Source of the DNA: Candolleomyces eurysporus
Lineage: Eukaryota; Basidiomycota; Agaricomycetes; Agaricales; Psathyrellaceae
Reading direction: 5' to 3'
NCBI GenBank assembly: GCA_027579435.1
Contig: JANBPK010000717.1
Span: 210,167 to 274,166, forward strand
DNA: 64,000 nt
The notes under the pieces were generated by a model. The model was not told where the DNA came from, did not search any database, and saw only the letters and a program-made list of their open reading frames with translations. The number at the start of each line of letters is the position of its first letter. The first letter of the stretch is position 1. The translations under genes and the position numbers were made by a program. Below, in pieces: positions 11,102 to 22,300 of this stretch.

Positions 11102-12540
11102 ATGCCTACTACTCGACGCCAAGCCGCTATCCACGAGGGCAGAATCAAGAAGGAGGATCCGCACCCCGTGAAGAAGAGGGCCAGTCACAAGAAAGCAAAG
11201 AGCGAGGACCATGGCAAAGCGGAGCCTCCGGCAAAGGGGAAGAAACCGGCTAGCAAAGCGGCAACGGCCAAAAAGCGCAGCGCTGAAGAGGCAGAAATAG
11301 AGGAAAAGCCTCACAGGAAAAGAGCACCGTCGAAAGCGAAATCCCCATCCAAACGCGTTCGAGTTTCGGAGGACGAGGGCTCTGAGGGTCAACAAAGTCT
11401 CTACCAGTCCGGTGCGTCGCAAGCTTTCATTCTTCCCTTCGACCGCTTCTCTAAATGTCGGGATGTATAGGCACCATCGAGAGAGGACACATCTATTTCT
11501 TCTACCGACCGAAGGTCGAAGTCGAGGATGTCGAATCCATTGACGAAGTGAAAAACCTTCACATGCTCCTTATACCTCGACCCCCCGAATTCCTCTCGGC
11601 TAGTGAAGGCGATGATAAAGGCTCGAAAACTGATCCTTCGAAAACTGAAGAAGCAGAAATGACACTTTTGACTCGCGGTGCAGACGCGGTTCCGGCTGCT
11701 CCTGTAACCAGGAACACCTCGAAGCAGCATTACCGCATGATCACAATTGGAAAGAAGAAATTACCGGATCCCGAGGCCAAAGGTCGTCACGAAGTTTTCT
11801 GGGGCACTGTGACGAGCATAGGCGACGACTTGCTCGGTCTTGTTGAAGGATTGGGTCCAAAGACTTACGAGACCAAAACGAGAGGTCTGCATCTTCTCTA
11901 TTTTCATTGATAAATGGTGACCGATCTTCTTCTTAGGAACACGACACGATGGAGCCGCTCGACTGCTTGCTCGGGGAGGTTACGCCATCGTAAACACCGA
12001 GGCTCGAGTCCCATCGAAGCGGGAAACTCATCTCGGATACCACATTTCCCATCCGTCGCCTTCAGAAATGGGGGATGTTCAGGCATCGCTAGGTGTCTAT
12101 TCCTCGTCATCCTTCGTAATCCAAGTCAAAAACCCTCGTGCACCAGCCACTGTCCCGAGTATGAGACATATCAAGGAAGCCGAGTATTCTGAAGAAATTA
12201 TGAAGAAGGTATTCGGCGCTGGGACCAAGGGAAGGGAATCCTTCGGCTTGAGATTCGCCAGCGTCGAGACACCTGAACTCCTCGAGCACCCGAATGCTCA
12301 GCTGCTTTTTATTGCTGCCCGAGAGGGTAGTCAGGGTCTTGAAACGAGTCTTGGTGAAGGTCGAGGCGAAGGTTCGCACTCCTCATCTTCAACATTGATT
12401 CTGTTGCCTGAACTATTCGATCAGCACTTGAGAGAGCGGAAGATCAAGAGGCTTCGCGTAGGATAGAAGATGTTTTCAAGGAGCTTGGCCTGGATACTGA
12501 CATATTCCTTCCGGACGCTTTGGAAGGGAAATGGGCTTGA
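11102..12540 (+). CDS. conserved fungal nuclear-type protein (often labelled BTB-domain transcription factor)
   Basis: The start at 11102 gives a Lys/Ala/Pro-rich basic lead of about 100 residues with several nuclear-localisation-like clusters (KKAK, KRVRVSEDE). After an intron at about 11410-11470 comes the conserved core: GTIERGHIYFFYRPKV, LHMLLIPRPPEF, GADAVPA, HYRMITIGKKKLPDPEAKG. The next exon has RETHLGYHISHP, SSFVIQVKNP and GLRFASVETPELL. The last exon, after a GTTCGC-to-CAG intron, ends FLPDALEGKW and a TGA at 12540. This order matches a family widespread in ascomycetes and basidiomycetes that databases often name BTB domain transcription factor, though I do not see a clear BTB fold, so that name may be inherited. 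Role unknown; nuclear location is inferred from the basic lead. Confidence 0.75.
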
Positions 12541-12934
12541 TGGTATACCCTTTCCGCGTTCGCCTTTTCATCTTGGGAACAGATACGGACATATTTGCTT
12601 TGATCTTGAATCTGTATATCGTTTCATGTATTCTATAGTTCAAGGCTCTATCACTTCTTGTACAACAAAGTTCCCGTTGCCCCTATTGGTAAATTTGAGT
12701 GAAGACTGTTCTATTGTCCTCCAGCACCACATAGAGTGAGTCTCGGAGATTTCAACTTTTGGCTACGGTTTGCATTGTGGTCCCGAATGGGAAATGGCTC
12801 CCGGCTCAGACTGGGTGCCGAGGGCTGTCGCCGCGATCAACACTTGGGCCATTTAGACCGTCTTCATCGTTTCTTATCCACCACCACCCGCCAACTTCCC
12901 ACCTTGCCGTTGCACTCACATTCTTCCTACCACA
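12541..12934 (+). promoter_or_regulatory. leader and promoter of FunK1 tail-only gene, shared with the 49.6-kb paralogue
   Basis: The last 160 bp (about 12775-12934) resemble the 150 bp before the tail-only gene at 49591. Both have a CCCGAA-GGGAAAT block, then a CGCG-TCA block, then a pyrimidine-rich leader with a TTTC-TCCACCACC run just before the ATG. A weaker copy of the first block precedes the relic at 51 kb. Confidence 0.55.
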
Positions 12935-13703
12935 ATGGTGTGCATCTTAGAGCAGGCTATAAGGCACGAAACCCTCTCCCAGGCCCCCTCGCGATCTGTG
13001 CCACCGGAATTCGAGGACTTGGAGGAGTATATCATTGACACCGGCATGGTTGAGTTATTAAATAGCTGCGTCGAAGCACTACACTCCGGTGACCTCAAGC
13101 GGAGATTCGACGACGGCGACAACGCAGATGCCTCAAGACTTACCAAGAAGCCCAAGATTCTGAACGACGCATGTTCAATTGCGACTTCCCAGACTAAGCC
13201 GCAACTTCTGGCTCTCAAGCCTCTTGTCGCTATAGGTTACCAATCCTCGACAAGCCCAGAGCTCCAGAGACCGGGAACACCGCCGTTCATGCCCTTGTTA
13301 TTGCTCCTAGCTAAGGATACCCAACGCCGATGCTCTCACGATTTCGAATCGATTATCTGGTGCCTCGCGTGGTATATCACTCAAGGCCTCGTCGACTGGC
13401 GCGGAGGCTCGTTGCGGCAAGTNGGGTACAGAAAAGGATCTATGGGGCAGGATAGCGCACCCTGACAGGCTCCCTGAGGATCATAGGCCAGGTGCAGAGC
13501 GTCTTTGGACGCCCCTGCTTCGAATTTTACTCGAGTGGGAGTATTTCCAAAAACTAGTTTGCCTCAGAATGGAGGAATACTCTGATGAAGCTAACATAAA
13601 GCTCATTGGTAAATGGCTGCCTGACACCAAGCGACCTTTTGACGAGGAAAGAGATTTGGAGAAAGGGGAAGGAAAGGAAATCAGGGAGGAGGAGAGGTTA
13701 TAG
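12935..13703 (+). CDS. FunK1 tail-only protein (lacks kinase core), one frameshift at an N
   Basis: Encodes the C-terminal part of a FunK1 fungal kinase without the catalytic centre. From the ATG at 12935 there is a unique lead of about 45 residues, SGDLKRRFDD and a nuclear-localisation-like SRLTKKPK. Then comes the FunK1 C-lobe tail: RPGTPPFMPLLLLLA, RCSHDFESIIWCLAWYITQG, and after a frame change ERLWTPLL, EEYSDEANIKLI and KRPFDEERD, with TAG at 13703. No glycine loop, ATP lysine, HRD/HGD loop or DFD motif is found. The frame change falls exactly on the N at 13423 in front of a G run, so it is more likely a read-length error than a mutation. Closely related in layout to genes at 49.6 kb and 24.7 kb. 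It cannot phosphorylate; a scaffold or decoy role is only a guess. Confidence 0.65.
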
Positions 13704-14182
13704 GCCGCTGGCTCGAGCGTATGAGGACCCAGAACTGACTGAACCTTGGGACTTGACTTTGTTTCCCTTTTTCTGTGCTCTCTTTTTCACCTCTGCCCAG
13801 ATAATCTCTGCATTGTCTCTACTTATTTTCTATCTACGATCCCATGCTCGGCCTTGAACTTATGAAACGTATACTTGGGATCTCCACTGACTTCTACGGC
13901 AGTGCGCCGCTATAAGATGCGAGAGATTACTCAGACAGCATTTGAAGACGATGATATATGGGGTGAATGTTGGATATCATGCCAGGGGATCTCATGCTGC
14001 GAGTTGGTGTTGCTCGAGAGGAATGCCCCACCAAGTCTATGGTTTGGCGGTGTTCGATGGCGGCTTCTGTATTTTAAGGGTTTTCGAGCGGTTTCCTCGA
14101 GTCTTGGAGGTTTATTCACATCTACAAATTCAAAGAACTGTTGTAGAATCTTTATATATTATCATCCAAGGCTCACGAGACA
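13704..14182. other. intergenic region between convergent genes
   Basis: Convergent 3' flanks of the tail-only gene (plus) and the first trefoil/membrane gene (minus). A sequence like 'gagcggtttcctcgagtct' near 14086 recurs near 15440, showing that the 3' flank of the trefoil genes was duplicated with them. No further gene seen. Confidence 0.5.
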
Positions 14183-15062
14183 TTATTTCTGAAGTAAATT
14201 AAATCCTTCCTCGTTGTTAGATCGATATGAAGGAGGCCTTCCGTTGCCCTTGATATACTTCGCGAGAGGACTATCCTTGAAAAGTGCTACAATAGCTACG
14301 AGGAGTGTTGGGATACCGACGCCCAGGCCAACACCCAGACCAATCTTGTCCCCTAGATCCATGCCCTCCTTAGCTGGGCAACTACACGTCGGGGATGGTG
14401 TCGAGGTTGATGAAGAAGAAGAGGAAGAAGAAGAAGTCGAGGACGGCGTTGCCGCTTGGATGGGTCTGAACTTCCAGAATTCGTTCATCGTCACTTTATC
14501 GTTTTGAAAGGGGTAAAGTATGATCTACAGAGACGTTAGTACTTCAGTGGCAATTTAACAATGGAGGACGAGTGCGTGCATCGGTATTTTCTTCTGCTCT
14601 ATTCTCGTTGACGTTCCAAATTAAAGTCGCGCTCTGGTCGATTCCGATGCTAAAACATTGATCAGAATATCTCTTCGTTGGGAATAGTAATAAGGTAGTA
14701 CTCACACATATCCGGAGTCGGCTTGGGTCACATACCAGTTTCTGGGATCTGCTGCTGCGACGACACCAGCTAGATTTTGTGCTNGGGGGGTTGACAGAGA
14801 TATAGGTCTCATAGCGTCGATTTCTGAACGTATAGACGTTGGGAATATTCGAGGGCTCCACATCCCACTAGGTAACAAGGTAGATCAGATGTGCATCTTT
14901 TCCAATGAAGCCGTAATCCTGTACCTGATGGGATTCTGAGCCAGTGAAGGAGTTGATAACAAGCGGCTCCCGCGTTGCACCACTGCTGAACCCAAGGTAG
15001 AAGCGATCGCCGCCACCTATGATAGAAGATATGAAATATGTGCCGTTCGCTAGAGCCGTCAT
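14183..15062 (-). CDS. single-pass membrane protein with beta-trefoil-like outer domain (copy 1)
   Basis: Minus-strand gene of four or more exons. The start at 15062 gives MTALANGTYFISSIIGGGDR and FYLGFSSGA, then SESHQVQDY, the repeating hydrophobic pattern of ricin-type beta-trefoil domains. A second exon starts WDVEPSNIPNVYTFRNRRY, another trefoil repeat. Next come WYVTQADSGY and an exon with SIGIDQSATLIW. The last exon reads FWKFRPIQA, a Ser/Thr-rich stalk, a CSC cysteine pair, then a hydrophobic helix GLGVGLGVGIPTLLVAIVAL and a short basic tail ending FNLLQK at 14183. There is no obvious N-terminal signal peptide, although a conserved upstream segment could encode one. The N at 14784 lies before a G run. 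Two further intact copies and a relic are in this window. Ligand and role unknown. Confidence 0.7.
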
Positions 15063-15552
15063 TGAGGAGAAGGTGAGAGTGATGGAGTGACCCGTCTTTG
15101 AGCCCTTGTTTGAGTCGATAACGGATGACAGGCACGATGCAGATGCAAAACAAGCGAAATTAAAGCCACATTGTTTGTGACGACCTGACCGACTTGGATC
15201 AAGATAAGAATAGCGACAAGAGCTAGGCTGCNTTTTTTTACTACATGCCAACGCCCGATGCTCAAGCTGAGAGCACAGGCGAGCACGGACTCTAGTCAAG
15301 CCCAACGCGACTGCCCCTAAGTAGTCATTAGCAGTAACGTGATACTGTTTTGCTCCCGAGGTTGCGGAACGCGCCACCAAGTCCCATGATAATTTGGCGT
15401 TGCTTGACGACTTCTGAAATATGATTATATTTTTAGATTCGAGCGGTTTCCTCGAGTCTCAGGCTACAAGGAACTGTTTTAGAATCGCTCGATAGTATCG
15501 TACAAGGCTCACGAGACACTGTTTCTAAACCAATCCAAATCCTTCCTCGTTG
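15063..15552. other. spacer between trefoil/membrane copies 1 and 2
   Basis: Contains the promoter of copy 1 and the 3' flank of copy 2. The 70 bp just upstream of the copy 1 start remain alignable with the same positions before copies 2 and 3 (SVIDSN-KGSKTG in one frame). Either the true start lies further upstream or the leader was duplicated recently. N at 15232 abuts a T run. Confidence 0.45.
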
Positions 15553-16446
15553 TTAGATGACAGATCGATATGGAGGAAACTTTCCATAGCCCTTGACGAT
15601 CTTCGCAAGTGGACTGTCCTTGAAAATCGCTACGATACTGACGAGGAGTGTTGGAATACCGAGGCCCAGACCAACACCCAGACCAATCTTGTCTCCCAAA
15701 TCCATGCCCTCCTTAGCTGGGCAACTACACGTCGGGGCTGGTGTTGATGTTGATGAAGAAGAAAGAGAAGAAGAAGAAGAGGAGGAGGAGGAGGAGGAGG
15801 AGGAGGAGGAGGAGGAGGAGGTAGAAGAAGAAGAAGATGAAGAAGATGATGGCGTTGCTTGGATGGGTCTGAACTTCCAGAATTCATTCAGAGTCGCTTT
15901 ATCATTTTGGAAGGGCCAAGTTATGATCTACGGAGACGTCAGTGGCTATTTAACGATGAATGGAGCACAAGTTCATACATGGGCATTTTCGACCGCTATA
16001 TCTCTTTGAATGTTCCAAACAAAACTCGCACTCTGATCAATTCCAATGCTAAGACATCAATCAGAAATATCTCCTCGTTGAGTATAGTATTCAGGTAGTA
16101 CTCACACATATCCAAAGTCGGATTGGGTCATATACCAGTTTCTGGGATCCGTTGCTGCGACGACACCGGCTACAATGTCTGGTGGGGAGTCGATGGAGAT
16201 ATAGGTCCGATAGCGTCGATTTCTGAATGTATAGACGTTGGGTATATTCGAGGTTTCCACGTCCCACTGGGTAATAAGGTAAATCGTGCAACTCTTTTCC
16301 AAAGCCTTATACTGTACTTGGTGGGATTCTGATTCTGCGAAGGAATTAAGGACAAGGCGCTCTTGTGTTGCACCGCTGCTGAAGCCAACGTAGAAGCGGT
16401 CGCAGCCGCCTATGATGGAATATGTGCCGTTCGCTAGAGCTGCCAT
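15553..16446 (-). CDS. single-pass membrane protein with beta-trefoil-like outer domain (copy 2)
   Basis: Tandem paralogue of the gene at 14183-15062, same strand. The start at 16446 gives MAALANGTYSIIGGCDRFY and VGFSSGATQERLVLNS, then SESHQVQYK. The next exon gives WDVETSNIPNVYTFRNRRYR, then RNWYMTQSDFGY, then the stalk and anchor exon with FWKFRPIQA, a long serine run, the CSCPAKEGMDLGDK block and a Gly/Leu/Ile-rich membrane helix. The tail ends FPPYRSVI with TAA at 15553, shorter than copies 1 and 3, which read on past this point. The serine run is coded by an expanded GAG/CTC-type trinucleotide tract (15754-15849) and is far longer than in the other copies. Role unknown; a cell-surface sensor or adhesin is possible but unproven. 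Confidence 0.68.
15754..15849. repeat. GAG/GAA trinucleotide microsatellite coding poly-Ser
   Basis: About 96 bp of near-perfect GAA and GGA triplets on the plus strand, including 40 bp of uninterrupted GGA repeats at 15781-15820. In the frame of copy 2 (stop at 15553-15555) these triplets read TCC and TTC/TCT on the minus strand, giving a serine-rich stalk just outside the membrane helix. Confidence 0.9.
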
Positions 16447-16792
16447 TGAGGAGAAGGGAGAGAGTGATGGAGTGACCTGTCCTTGAGCCCTTCTTTGAGT
16501 CAATAACGAATGACGGGCACGATCCGGAGGTCACATCTTTTTTGACGAGGTGCCCGACTTGTTAAAAGGCAAGAACAAGTACAAGGGTTAGGCATCTTCG
16601 AGCTGAGGGCACGGACTCCTGGTGAGGCTCAGCCGAGTCAACGCGACCTGATTAGCAGTAACGTGACACTGTTTAGGGCCAGTCCCTTCGTGATTGTTGC
16701 TTCGGGTACTTGATTGTTTGCCATATGGGACAAAGAGAGCTGCACCGCTTTTGCAGGGTCCTCTCCATCCTACCGCCATCTCCTCCGCCATT
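16447..16792. other. divergent promoter region of trefoil copy 2 and the MYND gene
   Basis: The 346 bp between two divergent start codons. The left 70 bp match the leaders of the other trefoil/membrane copies. The right part is presumably the promoter of the MYND gene. No gene seen. Confidence 0.45.
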
Positions 16793-18227
16793 ATGCCCAA
16801 ACGACAGCGCCACTACTCCATCTTCTCGCCCCCAAGCCTGTCGATGTCGGAGCTCGTGAAGACGACTCTCGACCACGATTCAACCGACATGCTCATCGAA
16901 AAGTGGCTCGAGCACCGCAACAATGCCCACGATGCATACCATGATTGGTTCAGGGACGTCCGCGAGCGCAAGCTCTACCATCGGACGACCTCTCGTATGA
17001 ATCAGATTATTGCTTGGAACAAGGGAGAATTCGTGCCAGAGAACGTCTTCTGTAGAACAGTCGACACCGGCAGGCTGATTCCGCTGGATAGAACATGGAC
17101 GACCCATGTCTACCATCACCATTCAATGTCCGAGCGCAAACTATCTATGCTGCCTGTCGTGTTTACAATGGTGCGTTTATCTTTTTCTTTTCGACCCAAT
17201 TCGTTTGCCTGAACGTTGGTTGCTTTATCTTATCCTCCTTTCATCGCCCATTATCGCATCATTTAATCACAAATTCCCCTGAACGACCGGCTAATTCTCT
17301 GCTCTTAGTTGCCAGAGCTCATGTTGCTGCGCGGGATGCACGACACGGGCTGCGACGAGATATTCATCATCGTGACCGACCTCAAACGGCAGGAAATGGA
17401 CGATGTGACAGAGTACTTCAAGCTCGTTTGCCGACATTGCTTCGGCATACCCTGCAAGCCCAGTATAGAGAGGAGGATACAAGCTGAACGTATGTTTGCC
17501 CAGCCGTCTCACTTGTCTGACATCGCTTGACTTTGGTCTCGTCCCTCCCGGCCTCACCCCCGCTTCAACTCGACCCCTGTGTCCTGGTCTCACTAACTTC
17601 CTGCGCCCCACATCAACGATCGCAACAGACATGAGACTCAGCCACACACTGCTCCGACAACGACGTACCCCCTGCTTCCCACAAATCGACCTCACGCTAC
17701 GCGCGATCCTCTATGAAAAACGCCCCCGCTTCCTCGTCCTCTTCTCCCATCAAACCACCTCGTATTCCCAAATCTTTTTCACACACCCTTCGTTCGTGCC
17801 GGACGAAGAGATTTTCTACGATTACCCGACGGGGTGTCCGAATCCATGTTGCACGGATGATTGTGAGATGATCCGTTTCCCCAGACGAGGACTCGAGACC
17901 ACTCCTGTGCTGCAGATCAAGGTCCCAAAGAAGAATAGGAAGAGACAGCTGCGGGTCAGGGCTAGGGAGATGTGCAACTGGATAGATTGCGATGTTTGCT
18001 TTAGCGAGGAGGTGCATACGTCATCTTCGTCCTCGGAGTCGTCAAATGGGAGCAGCGAGGGCTCGGATGGGTCGGACGAGAGTGGGAGTACCACGAGTTC
18101 CGGTGGCTCCACAAAGCCTACAGTCCCGGGGCAGCTGTGCAGTAAATGCAAGCTGGTCAAGTATTGCTCGCCCGAGCATCAGCGGATGGATTGGGAGGAG
18201 CACAAACGTGTCTGTGTGCGGACTTAG
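16793..18227 (+). CDS. MYND zinc-finger protein
   Basis: Three exons: 16793-17170, 17310-17489 and 17629-18227, with clean GT-AG introns that keep the frame. The N-terminal two thirds (MPKRQRHYSIFSPPSLSMSE onward) contain no domain I recognise. A Cys pattern CPNPCCTDDC near 17840 may bind metal. The C-terminus holds a Ser/Gly-rich acidic spacer (about 18015-18110) and then a MYND finger: CSKCKLVKYCSPEHQRMDW followed by EEHKRVCVRT. A paired CNWIDCDVC lies just before the spacer, so the finger may be split by the serine-rich insert. MYND fingers are protein-interaction modules in transcriptional regulators and some methyltransferases. No SET domain is visible. Function otherwise unknown. Confidence 0.8.
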
Positions 18228-19335
18228 GTACTGCCCTGGTTGTCTGGATTTTTGCGGTTCCACCTTCCTTTTGCCTTGATTTGGCTTTCCCGCCCAATTT
18301 AATAATACCCTCCCCAGTTTGGATTGGTATTACCGCCCTCAGCCCCCCTTCCCTTTTCCTTGTATCGTCGCCTTCGCACCTTTCATCACCCATCTGCCTG
18401 TCAAGACGTTGGCAGCGTGGACCGTTGTTCCAGACCCTTCCCAGTCATTGCTGCTTGATNCCTTGTCACCTGTCCTTTATTTCGTTATTCTGCGTTCGTT
18501 GCATGCGATAACCACATCTGATCTCGCCTTAACGACCCTTTAGGGCACGCTCTGATAACGCTGCCCCAGCTACGATTCTTCCATGCTCTCTCTCTCCTTC
18601 CTCCTTCTCACTCTCCCCTTCCTTTCGTCCTTCTTTGACAATTAAAATACTTCTGGGGTTCTTAGCGTTGTTGTCTTTGTACGTTGTGTTCTTTGTGTGT
18701 GTGTAGTATGGTAACGAGTGTTTACGCCGCTGTCNTTTTTTTATACTATGTATTCACATCCATCATCTGCCTGCCTCTCTCCGGCTCGCCGCTTCTGAAG
18801 TCCCTTTTGTCTGTTTGTCCTGTCTGTGGGCGTCACAGGCTTGCACTCCATCGATTCCCCCTGGACTATCGTGCCTCGTCGTTACGTCGTTACGAACTCC
18901 ATACTTATTATTGTTATATGTATTCCTACGGCAGCCCCTCTGCCCGTGTAAACTACTTTTACTTTTATTCGATGCAGCAGAGTTTCGGACAGCGTCTCGT
19001 TGCCCTTGATCAAGTTTTGGTGCACGTANGGGGGGTTGGCGGGTGAGAGAAATACATTCATCATTGATTGCTATTAGTTCACAGAGATGGTGGAGTACAT
19101 ATTACAGCAGAGCAGAAGACAGACAAACGGAACAAGACTCGAAGGCGATGGTGGGTATCGTAATACAACAAGGTCAATCAACCAACCAGCTTTCCCTGTC
19201 TATTCAGATGCAAAAGGAGGGAAGCTGGCTCATCAGTTGACCCAACAGAAAAGACAAGACCTAAAAATGGAGAGTGCGGAACAAGAAGCACGACAGCGAT
19301 GGAATGGAAGTGATGAACCCTGAACCGGGGATCGT
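18228..19335. other. intergenic region between convergent MYND and RNR genes
   Basis: A 1.1-kb gap shared by two converging 3' ends. It is pyrimidine-rich at 18580-18640, has a GTGTGT stretch near 18695, and three N bases (18460, 18735, 19029), the last two in front of T and G runs. I see no supported gene. Both 3' untranslated regions probably lie here. Confidence 0.5.
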
Positions 19336-22300
19336 TCAGCCAGAGCACATCAAGCAGGCCTCCTTGTTCTCTATCGAACAAAGCATTTTGGCCTCCTCGA
19401 GATCACGCAGACGCTTCCTCTCAAGGGCAGCGGCAAACTCGGGATCAGCTTCAGCGGCGGCGCGCGTCTTCTCATCCAGAGAGAGGGAGGCGAGACCGTT
19501 GGTCGCAGCGTCGGTGGCGGATGTCGGTGACGACGATGAGGCCTCTGCCGCTGGTGCTGACGAGGAGGAAGTGGCGGGGTTAGGCGATGCCTGAGGTGTA
19601 GGAATACCACCATTTGGTCGGGAAAGACCTCCAGTAGGCTTGGAAGGCGCAGCTGTTCCAGGGGTTTGCTGTTGACCCTGCTTTTGTTGCTCCTTGGCAG
19701 TCTTCAATAGACTCTGGTCAACAGTAAACTGGATAGCCTGGGTAGCAGGTCGGGTTCGGAGGTAGTACATGCCGGTCTTGAGGCCTTTCTTCCAGCCGTA
19801 GAAGTGCATGCTGGTCAGCTGGCCGAGGGTAGGGGATTGCAGATGAACATTGAGGGATTGACTTTGGCAGATGAAGGCGCCACGGTCGGCCGCGAGGTCG
19901 ATGACTTTCTTCTGAGAGATCTCCCAAACGGTCTTGTAGATAGCCTTGACATCGGCCGGGATGTTGGGGATATTCTGAATGGAGCCGTTGTGCGCGATGA
20001 TCAGGTTCTTCATGTTGTCGTCCCAGAGACCGAGGTCAACCAGCTCTCGGAGAAGCCATGGGCAAACAACCTGGAATTCACCAGCGAGGACACGACGAGT
20101 GTAGATGTTGCTAAGAGGATATATAGTTAAGCCACACGATTCNAAAAAAGACTATCACAGTACGCACCTAGTATATGGCTCGAAGCATTCGTTGAAGCCA
20201 AGAATCTGACTGGTGGAGGCAGTTGGCATGGGGGCCAACAACAGCGAGTTTCGCAGGCCAGTCTTGGCGACCTGAGCCTTCAACGAAGCCCAGTCCCAGA
20301 GGCCGGTGGGGGTAACATTCCACAAGTCATACTGAAGAAGACCCTGTGAGGCGGGGCTGCCCTCCCAGGTCTCGTAAGGTCCATCCTGTGCGGCGAGTTC
20401 AGAGCTGGCCTCTAAGGCAGCATGATAAATGGTTTCGAAGATCTGGAGGTTAAGCTGCTTGGCTTCAGGAGAGTCGAACGGCATGCGAAGGATCATGAAA
20501 GCGTCAGCCAAACCCTGTACGCCGATACCAATAGGCCGATGGCGCATGTTGGATTTACGGGCTTCAGGAATGGGATAGTAGTTGACATCAATAATCTTGT
20601 TGAGGTTGTAGGCGACGACCTTGGCGACATCGTGAAGTTTCTTGAAGTCGTAGACGCCATCTTTGATGAAAGTAGGAAGGGCGAGCGAAGCCAAGTTGCA
20701 AACGGCAGTCTCGTCGGGGGATGAATACTCGATGATCTCCGTGCAAAGGTTGGAGGACTTGATGGTGCCAAGGTTCTTTTGGTTAGATTTGCCTAATCGC
20801 AACTCATAAGTCTCGGTTGTACAATGAATCTGAGCAATCTCTTACTATTGGCATGATCTTTGTAGACCATGAATGGCCCTCCGGTTTCGATTTGGGCTTC
20901 CAGAACGGCGTACCAAAGTTTCTGTGCCTTTATGGTCTTGCGGGCGCGACCCTCCTTCTCGTATCGCTGGTACAGCTCTTCGAACTCGGCACTATGGACT
21001 TCGTGAAGACCAGGAGCTTCATTGGGGCAGAACAGAGACCAGTCGCCATCTTCCTCAACTCGCTTCATGCTATGATACCCTATCAGACCGTGATCGGGGT
21101 AAGACTGGAGACTATGACTTACAAAAGATCGGGAATCCAGAGAGCATAGAAAAGATCCCGAGCACGGACCTCCTCTTTGCCGTGGTTCTTCCTCAAATCG
21201 AGGAATTCGAATACATCAGCGTGCCAAGGTTCAAGGTAGATGGCGAAGGCACCAGGACGCTTGTTGCCCCCTTGGTCAACATATCGCGCAGTAGCATCGT
21301 ACGCGCGAAGCATTGGGACGATGCCGTTCGAGTAACCATTAGTACCTGCGATGTATGATCTAGAGACAGCAGTTCAGACAATGAGCAGTTTTCTGTTGAA
21401 AGTGGACGAACCCAGTGGCACGGATGCAATGGATATTCAGTCCAATGCCGCCTGCGGTCTTGCTAATCATGGCGCAGCTCTTCAGGGTGTCATAGATGCC
21501 ATCGATAGAGTCATCTTTCATACAAACAAGGAAGCAAGAGCTGAGCTGGGGATGAGGTGTCCCGGCGTTGAAGAGGGTAGGCGACGCGTGGGTGAAATAT
21601 CGTTCCGACATCAGGTTATACGTTTCGATGACGCGCTCAAGGTCCCTTCCGTGGATACCCACTGCAACACGCATGATCATGTGTTGTGGTCGCTCTGCTG
21701 GACGGCCATTGATGCGCAGGAGATATGAACGCTCAAGAGTCTTGAAGCCAAAGAAGTTGTAGTTGAAATCGCGATTGTAGATGATGGCAGAGTCGAGCTG
21801 TTCTGCGTTCTCTTGGATGATTTTGTAGATCTCGTCGGAAATCATGCCAGCGGGCTTTCCGTTCTTGGGATTGACTACAGAACGGTTAGTACATCGTTGT
21901 CAGTCAACGGAGGAACACATACCATATTCATACAAATCCTTCATTACTTGCGAGAAGTTCTTCTTGGTTTCCTTGTGAAGGTTTGAAACGGCAATACGGG
22001 CGGCAAGTACGGCATAGTCAGGATGCTTGGTAGTAAGGTATGCAGCTGTCTCTGCGGCAAGGTTCTATTCGAGATTGAGCGAGGATAGTGCACGATCATG
22101 GATGGAGATCACTGACATCGAGCTCCACTGTTGTCANCCCCCTGGTAAACACCAGCGACGACTTTCTGTGTAACCCTAACAGTGGCGACCTGGTCAACGA
22201 GACAGGCGACCATCGGTAATGCATAGCAAGCTTACTCGATTGGGTCCACATAGTTTGTGTCGAGCCCATAGCATAGCTTCTGGATGCGAGCAGTGATCTG

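Noticed and set aside
15630..15887. Frame with a long poly-Pro and poly-Leu run
   Set aside because: It is the GGA/GAA microsatellite read in a wrong frame; the correct frame of copy 2 reads serine.
15593..16009. Plus-strand frame with a very long poly-Glu run
   Set aside because: Antisense reading of the same microsatellite and of the trefoil/membrane gene.
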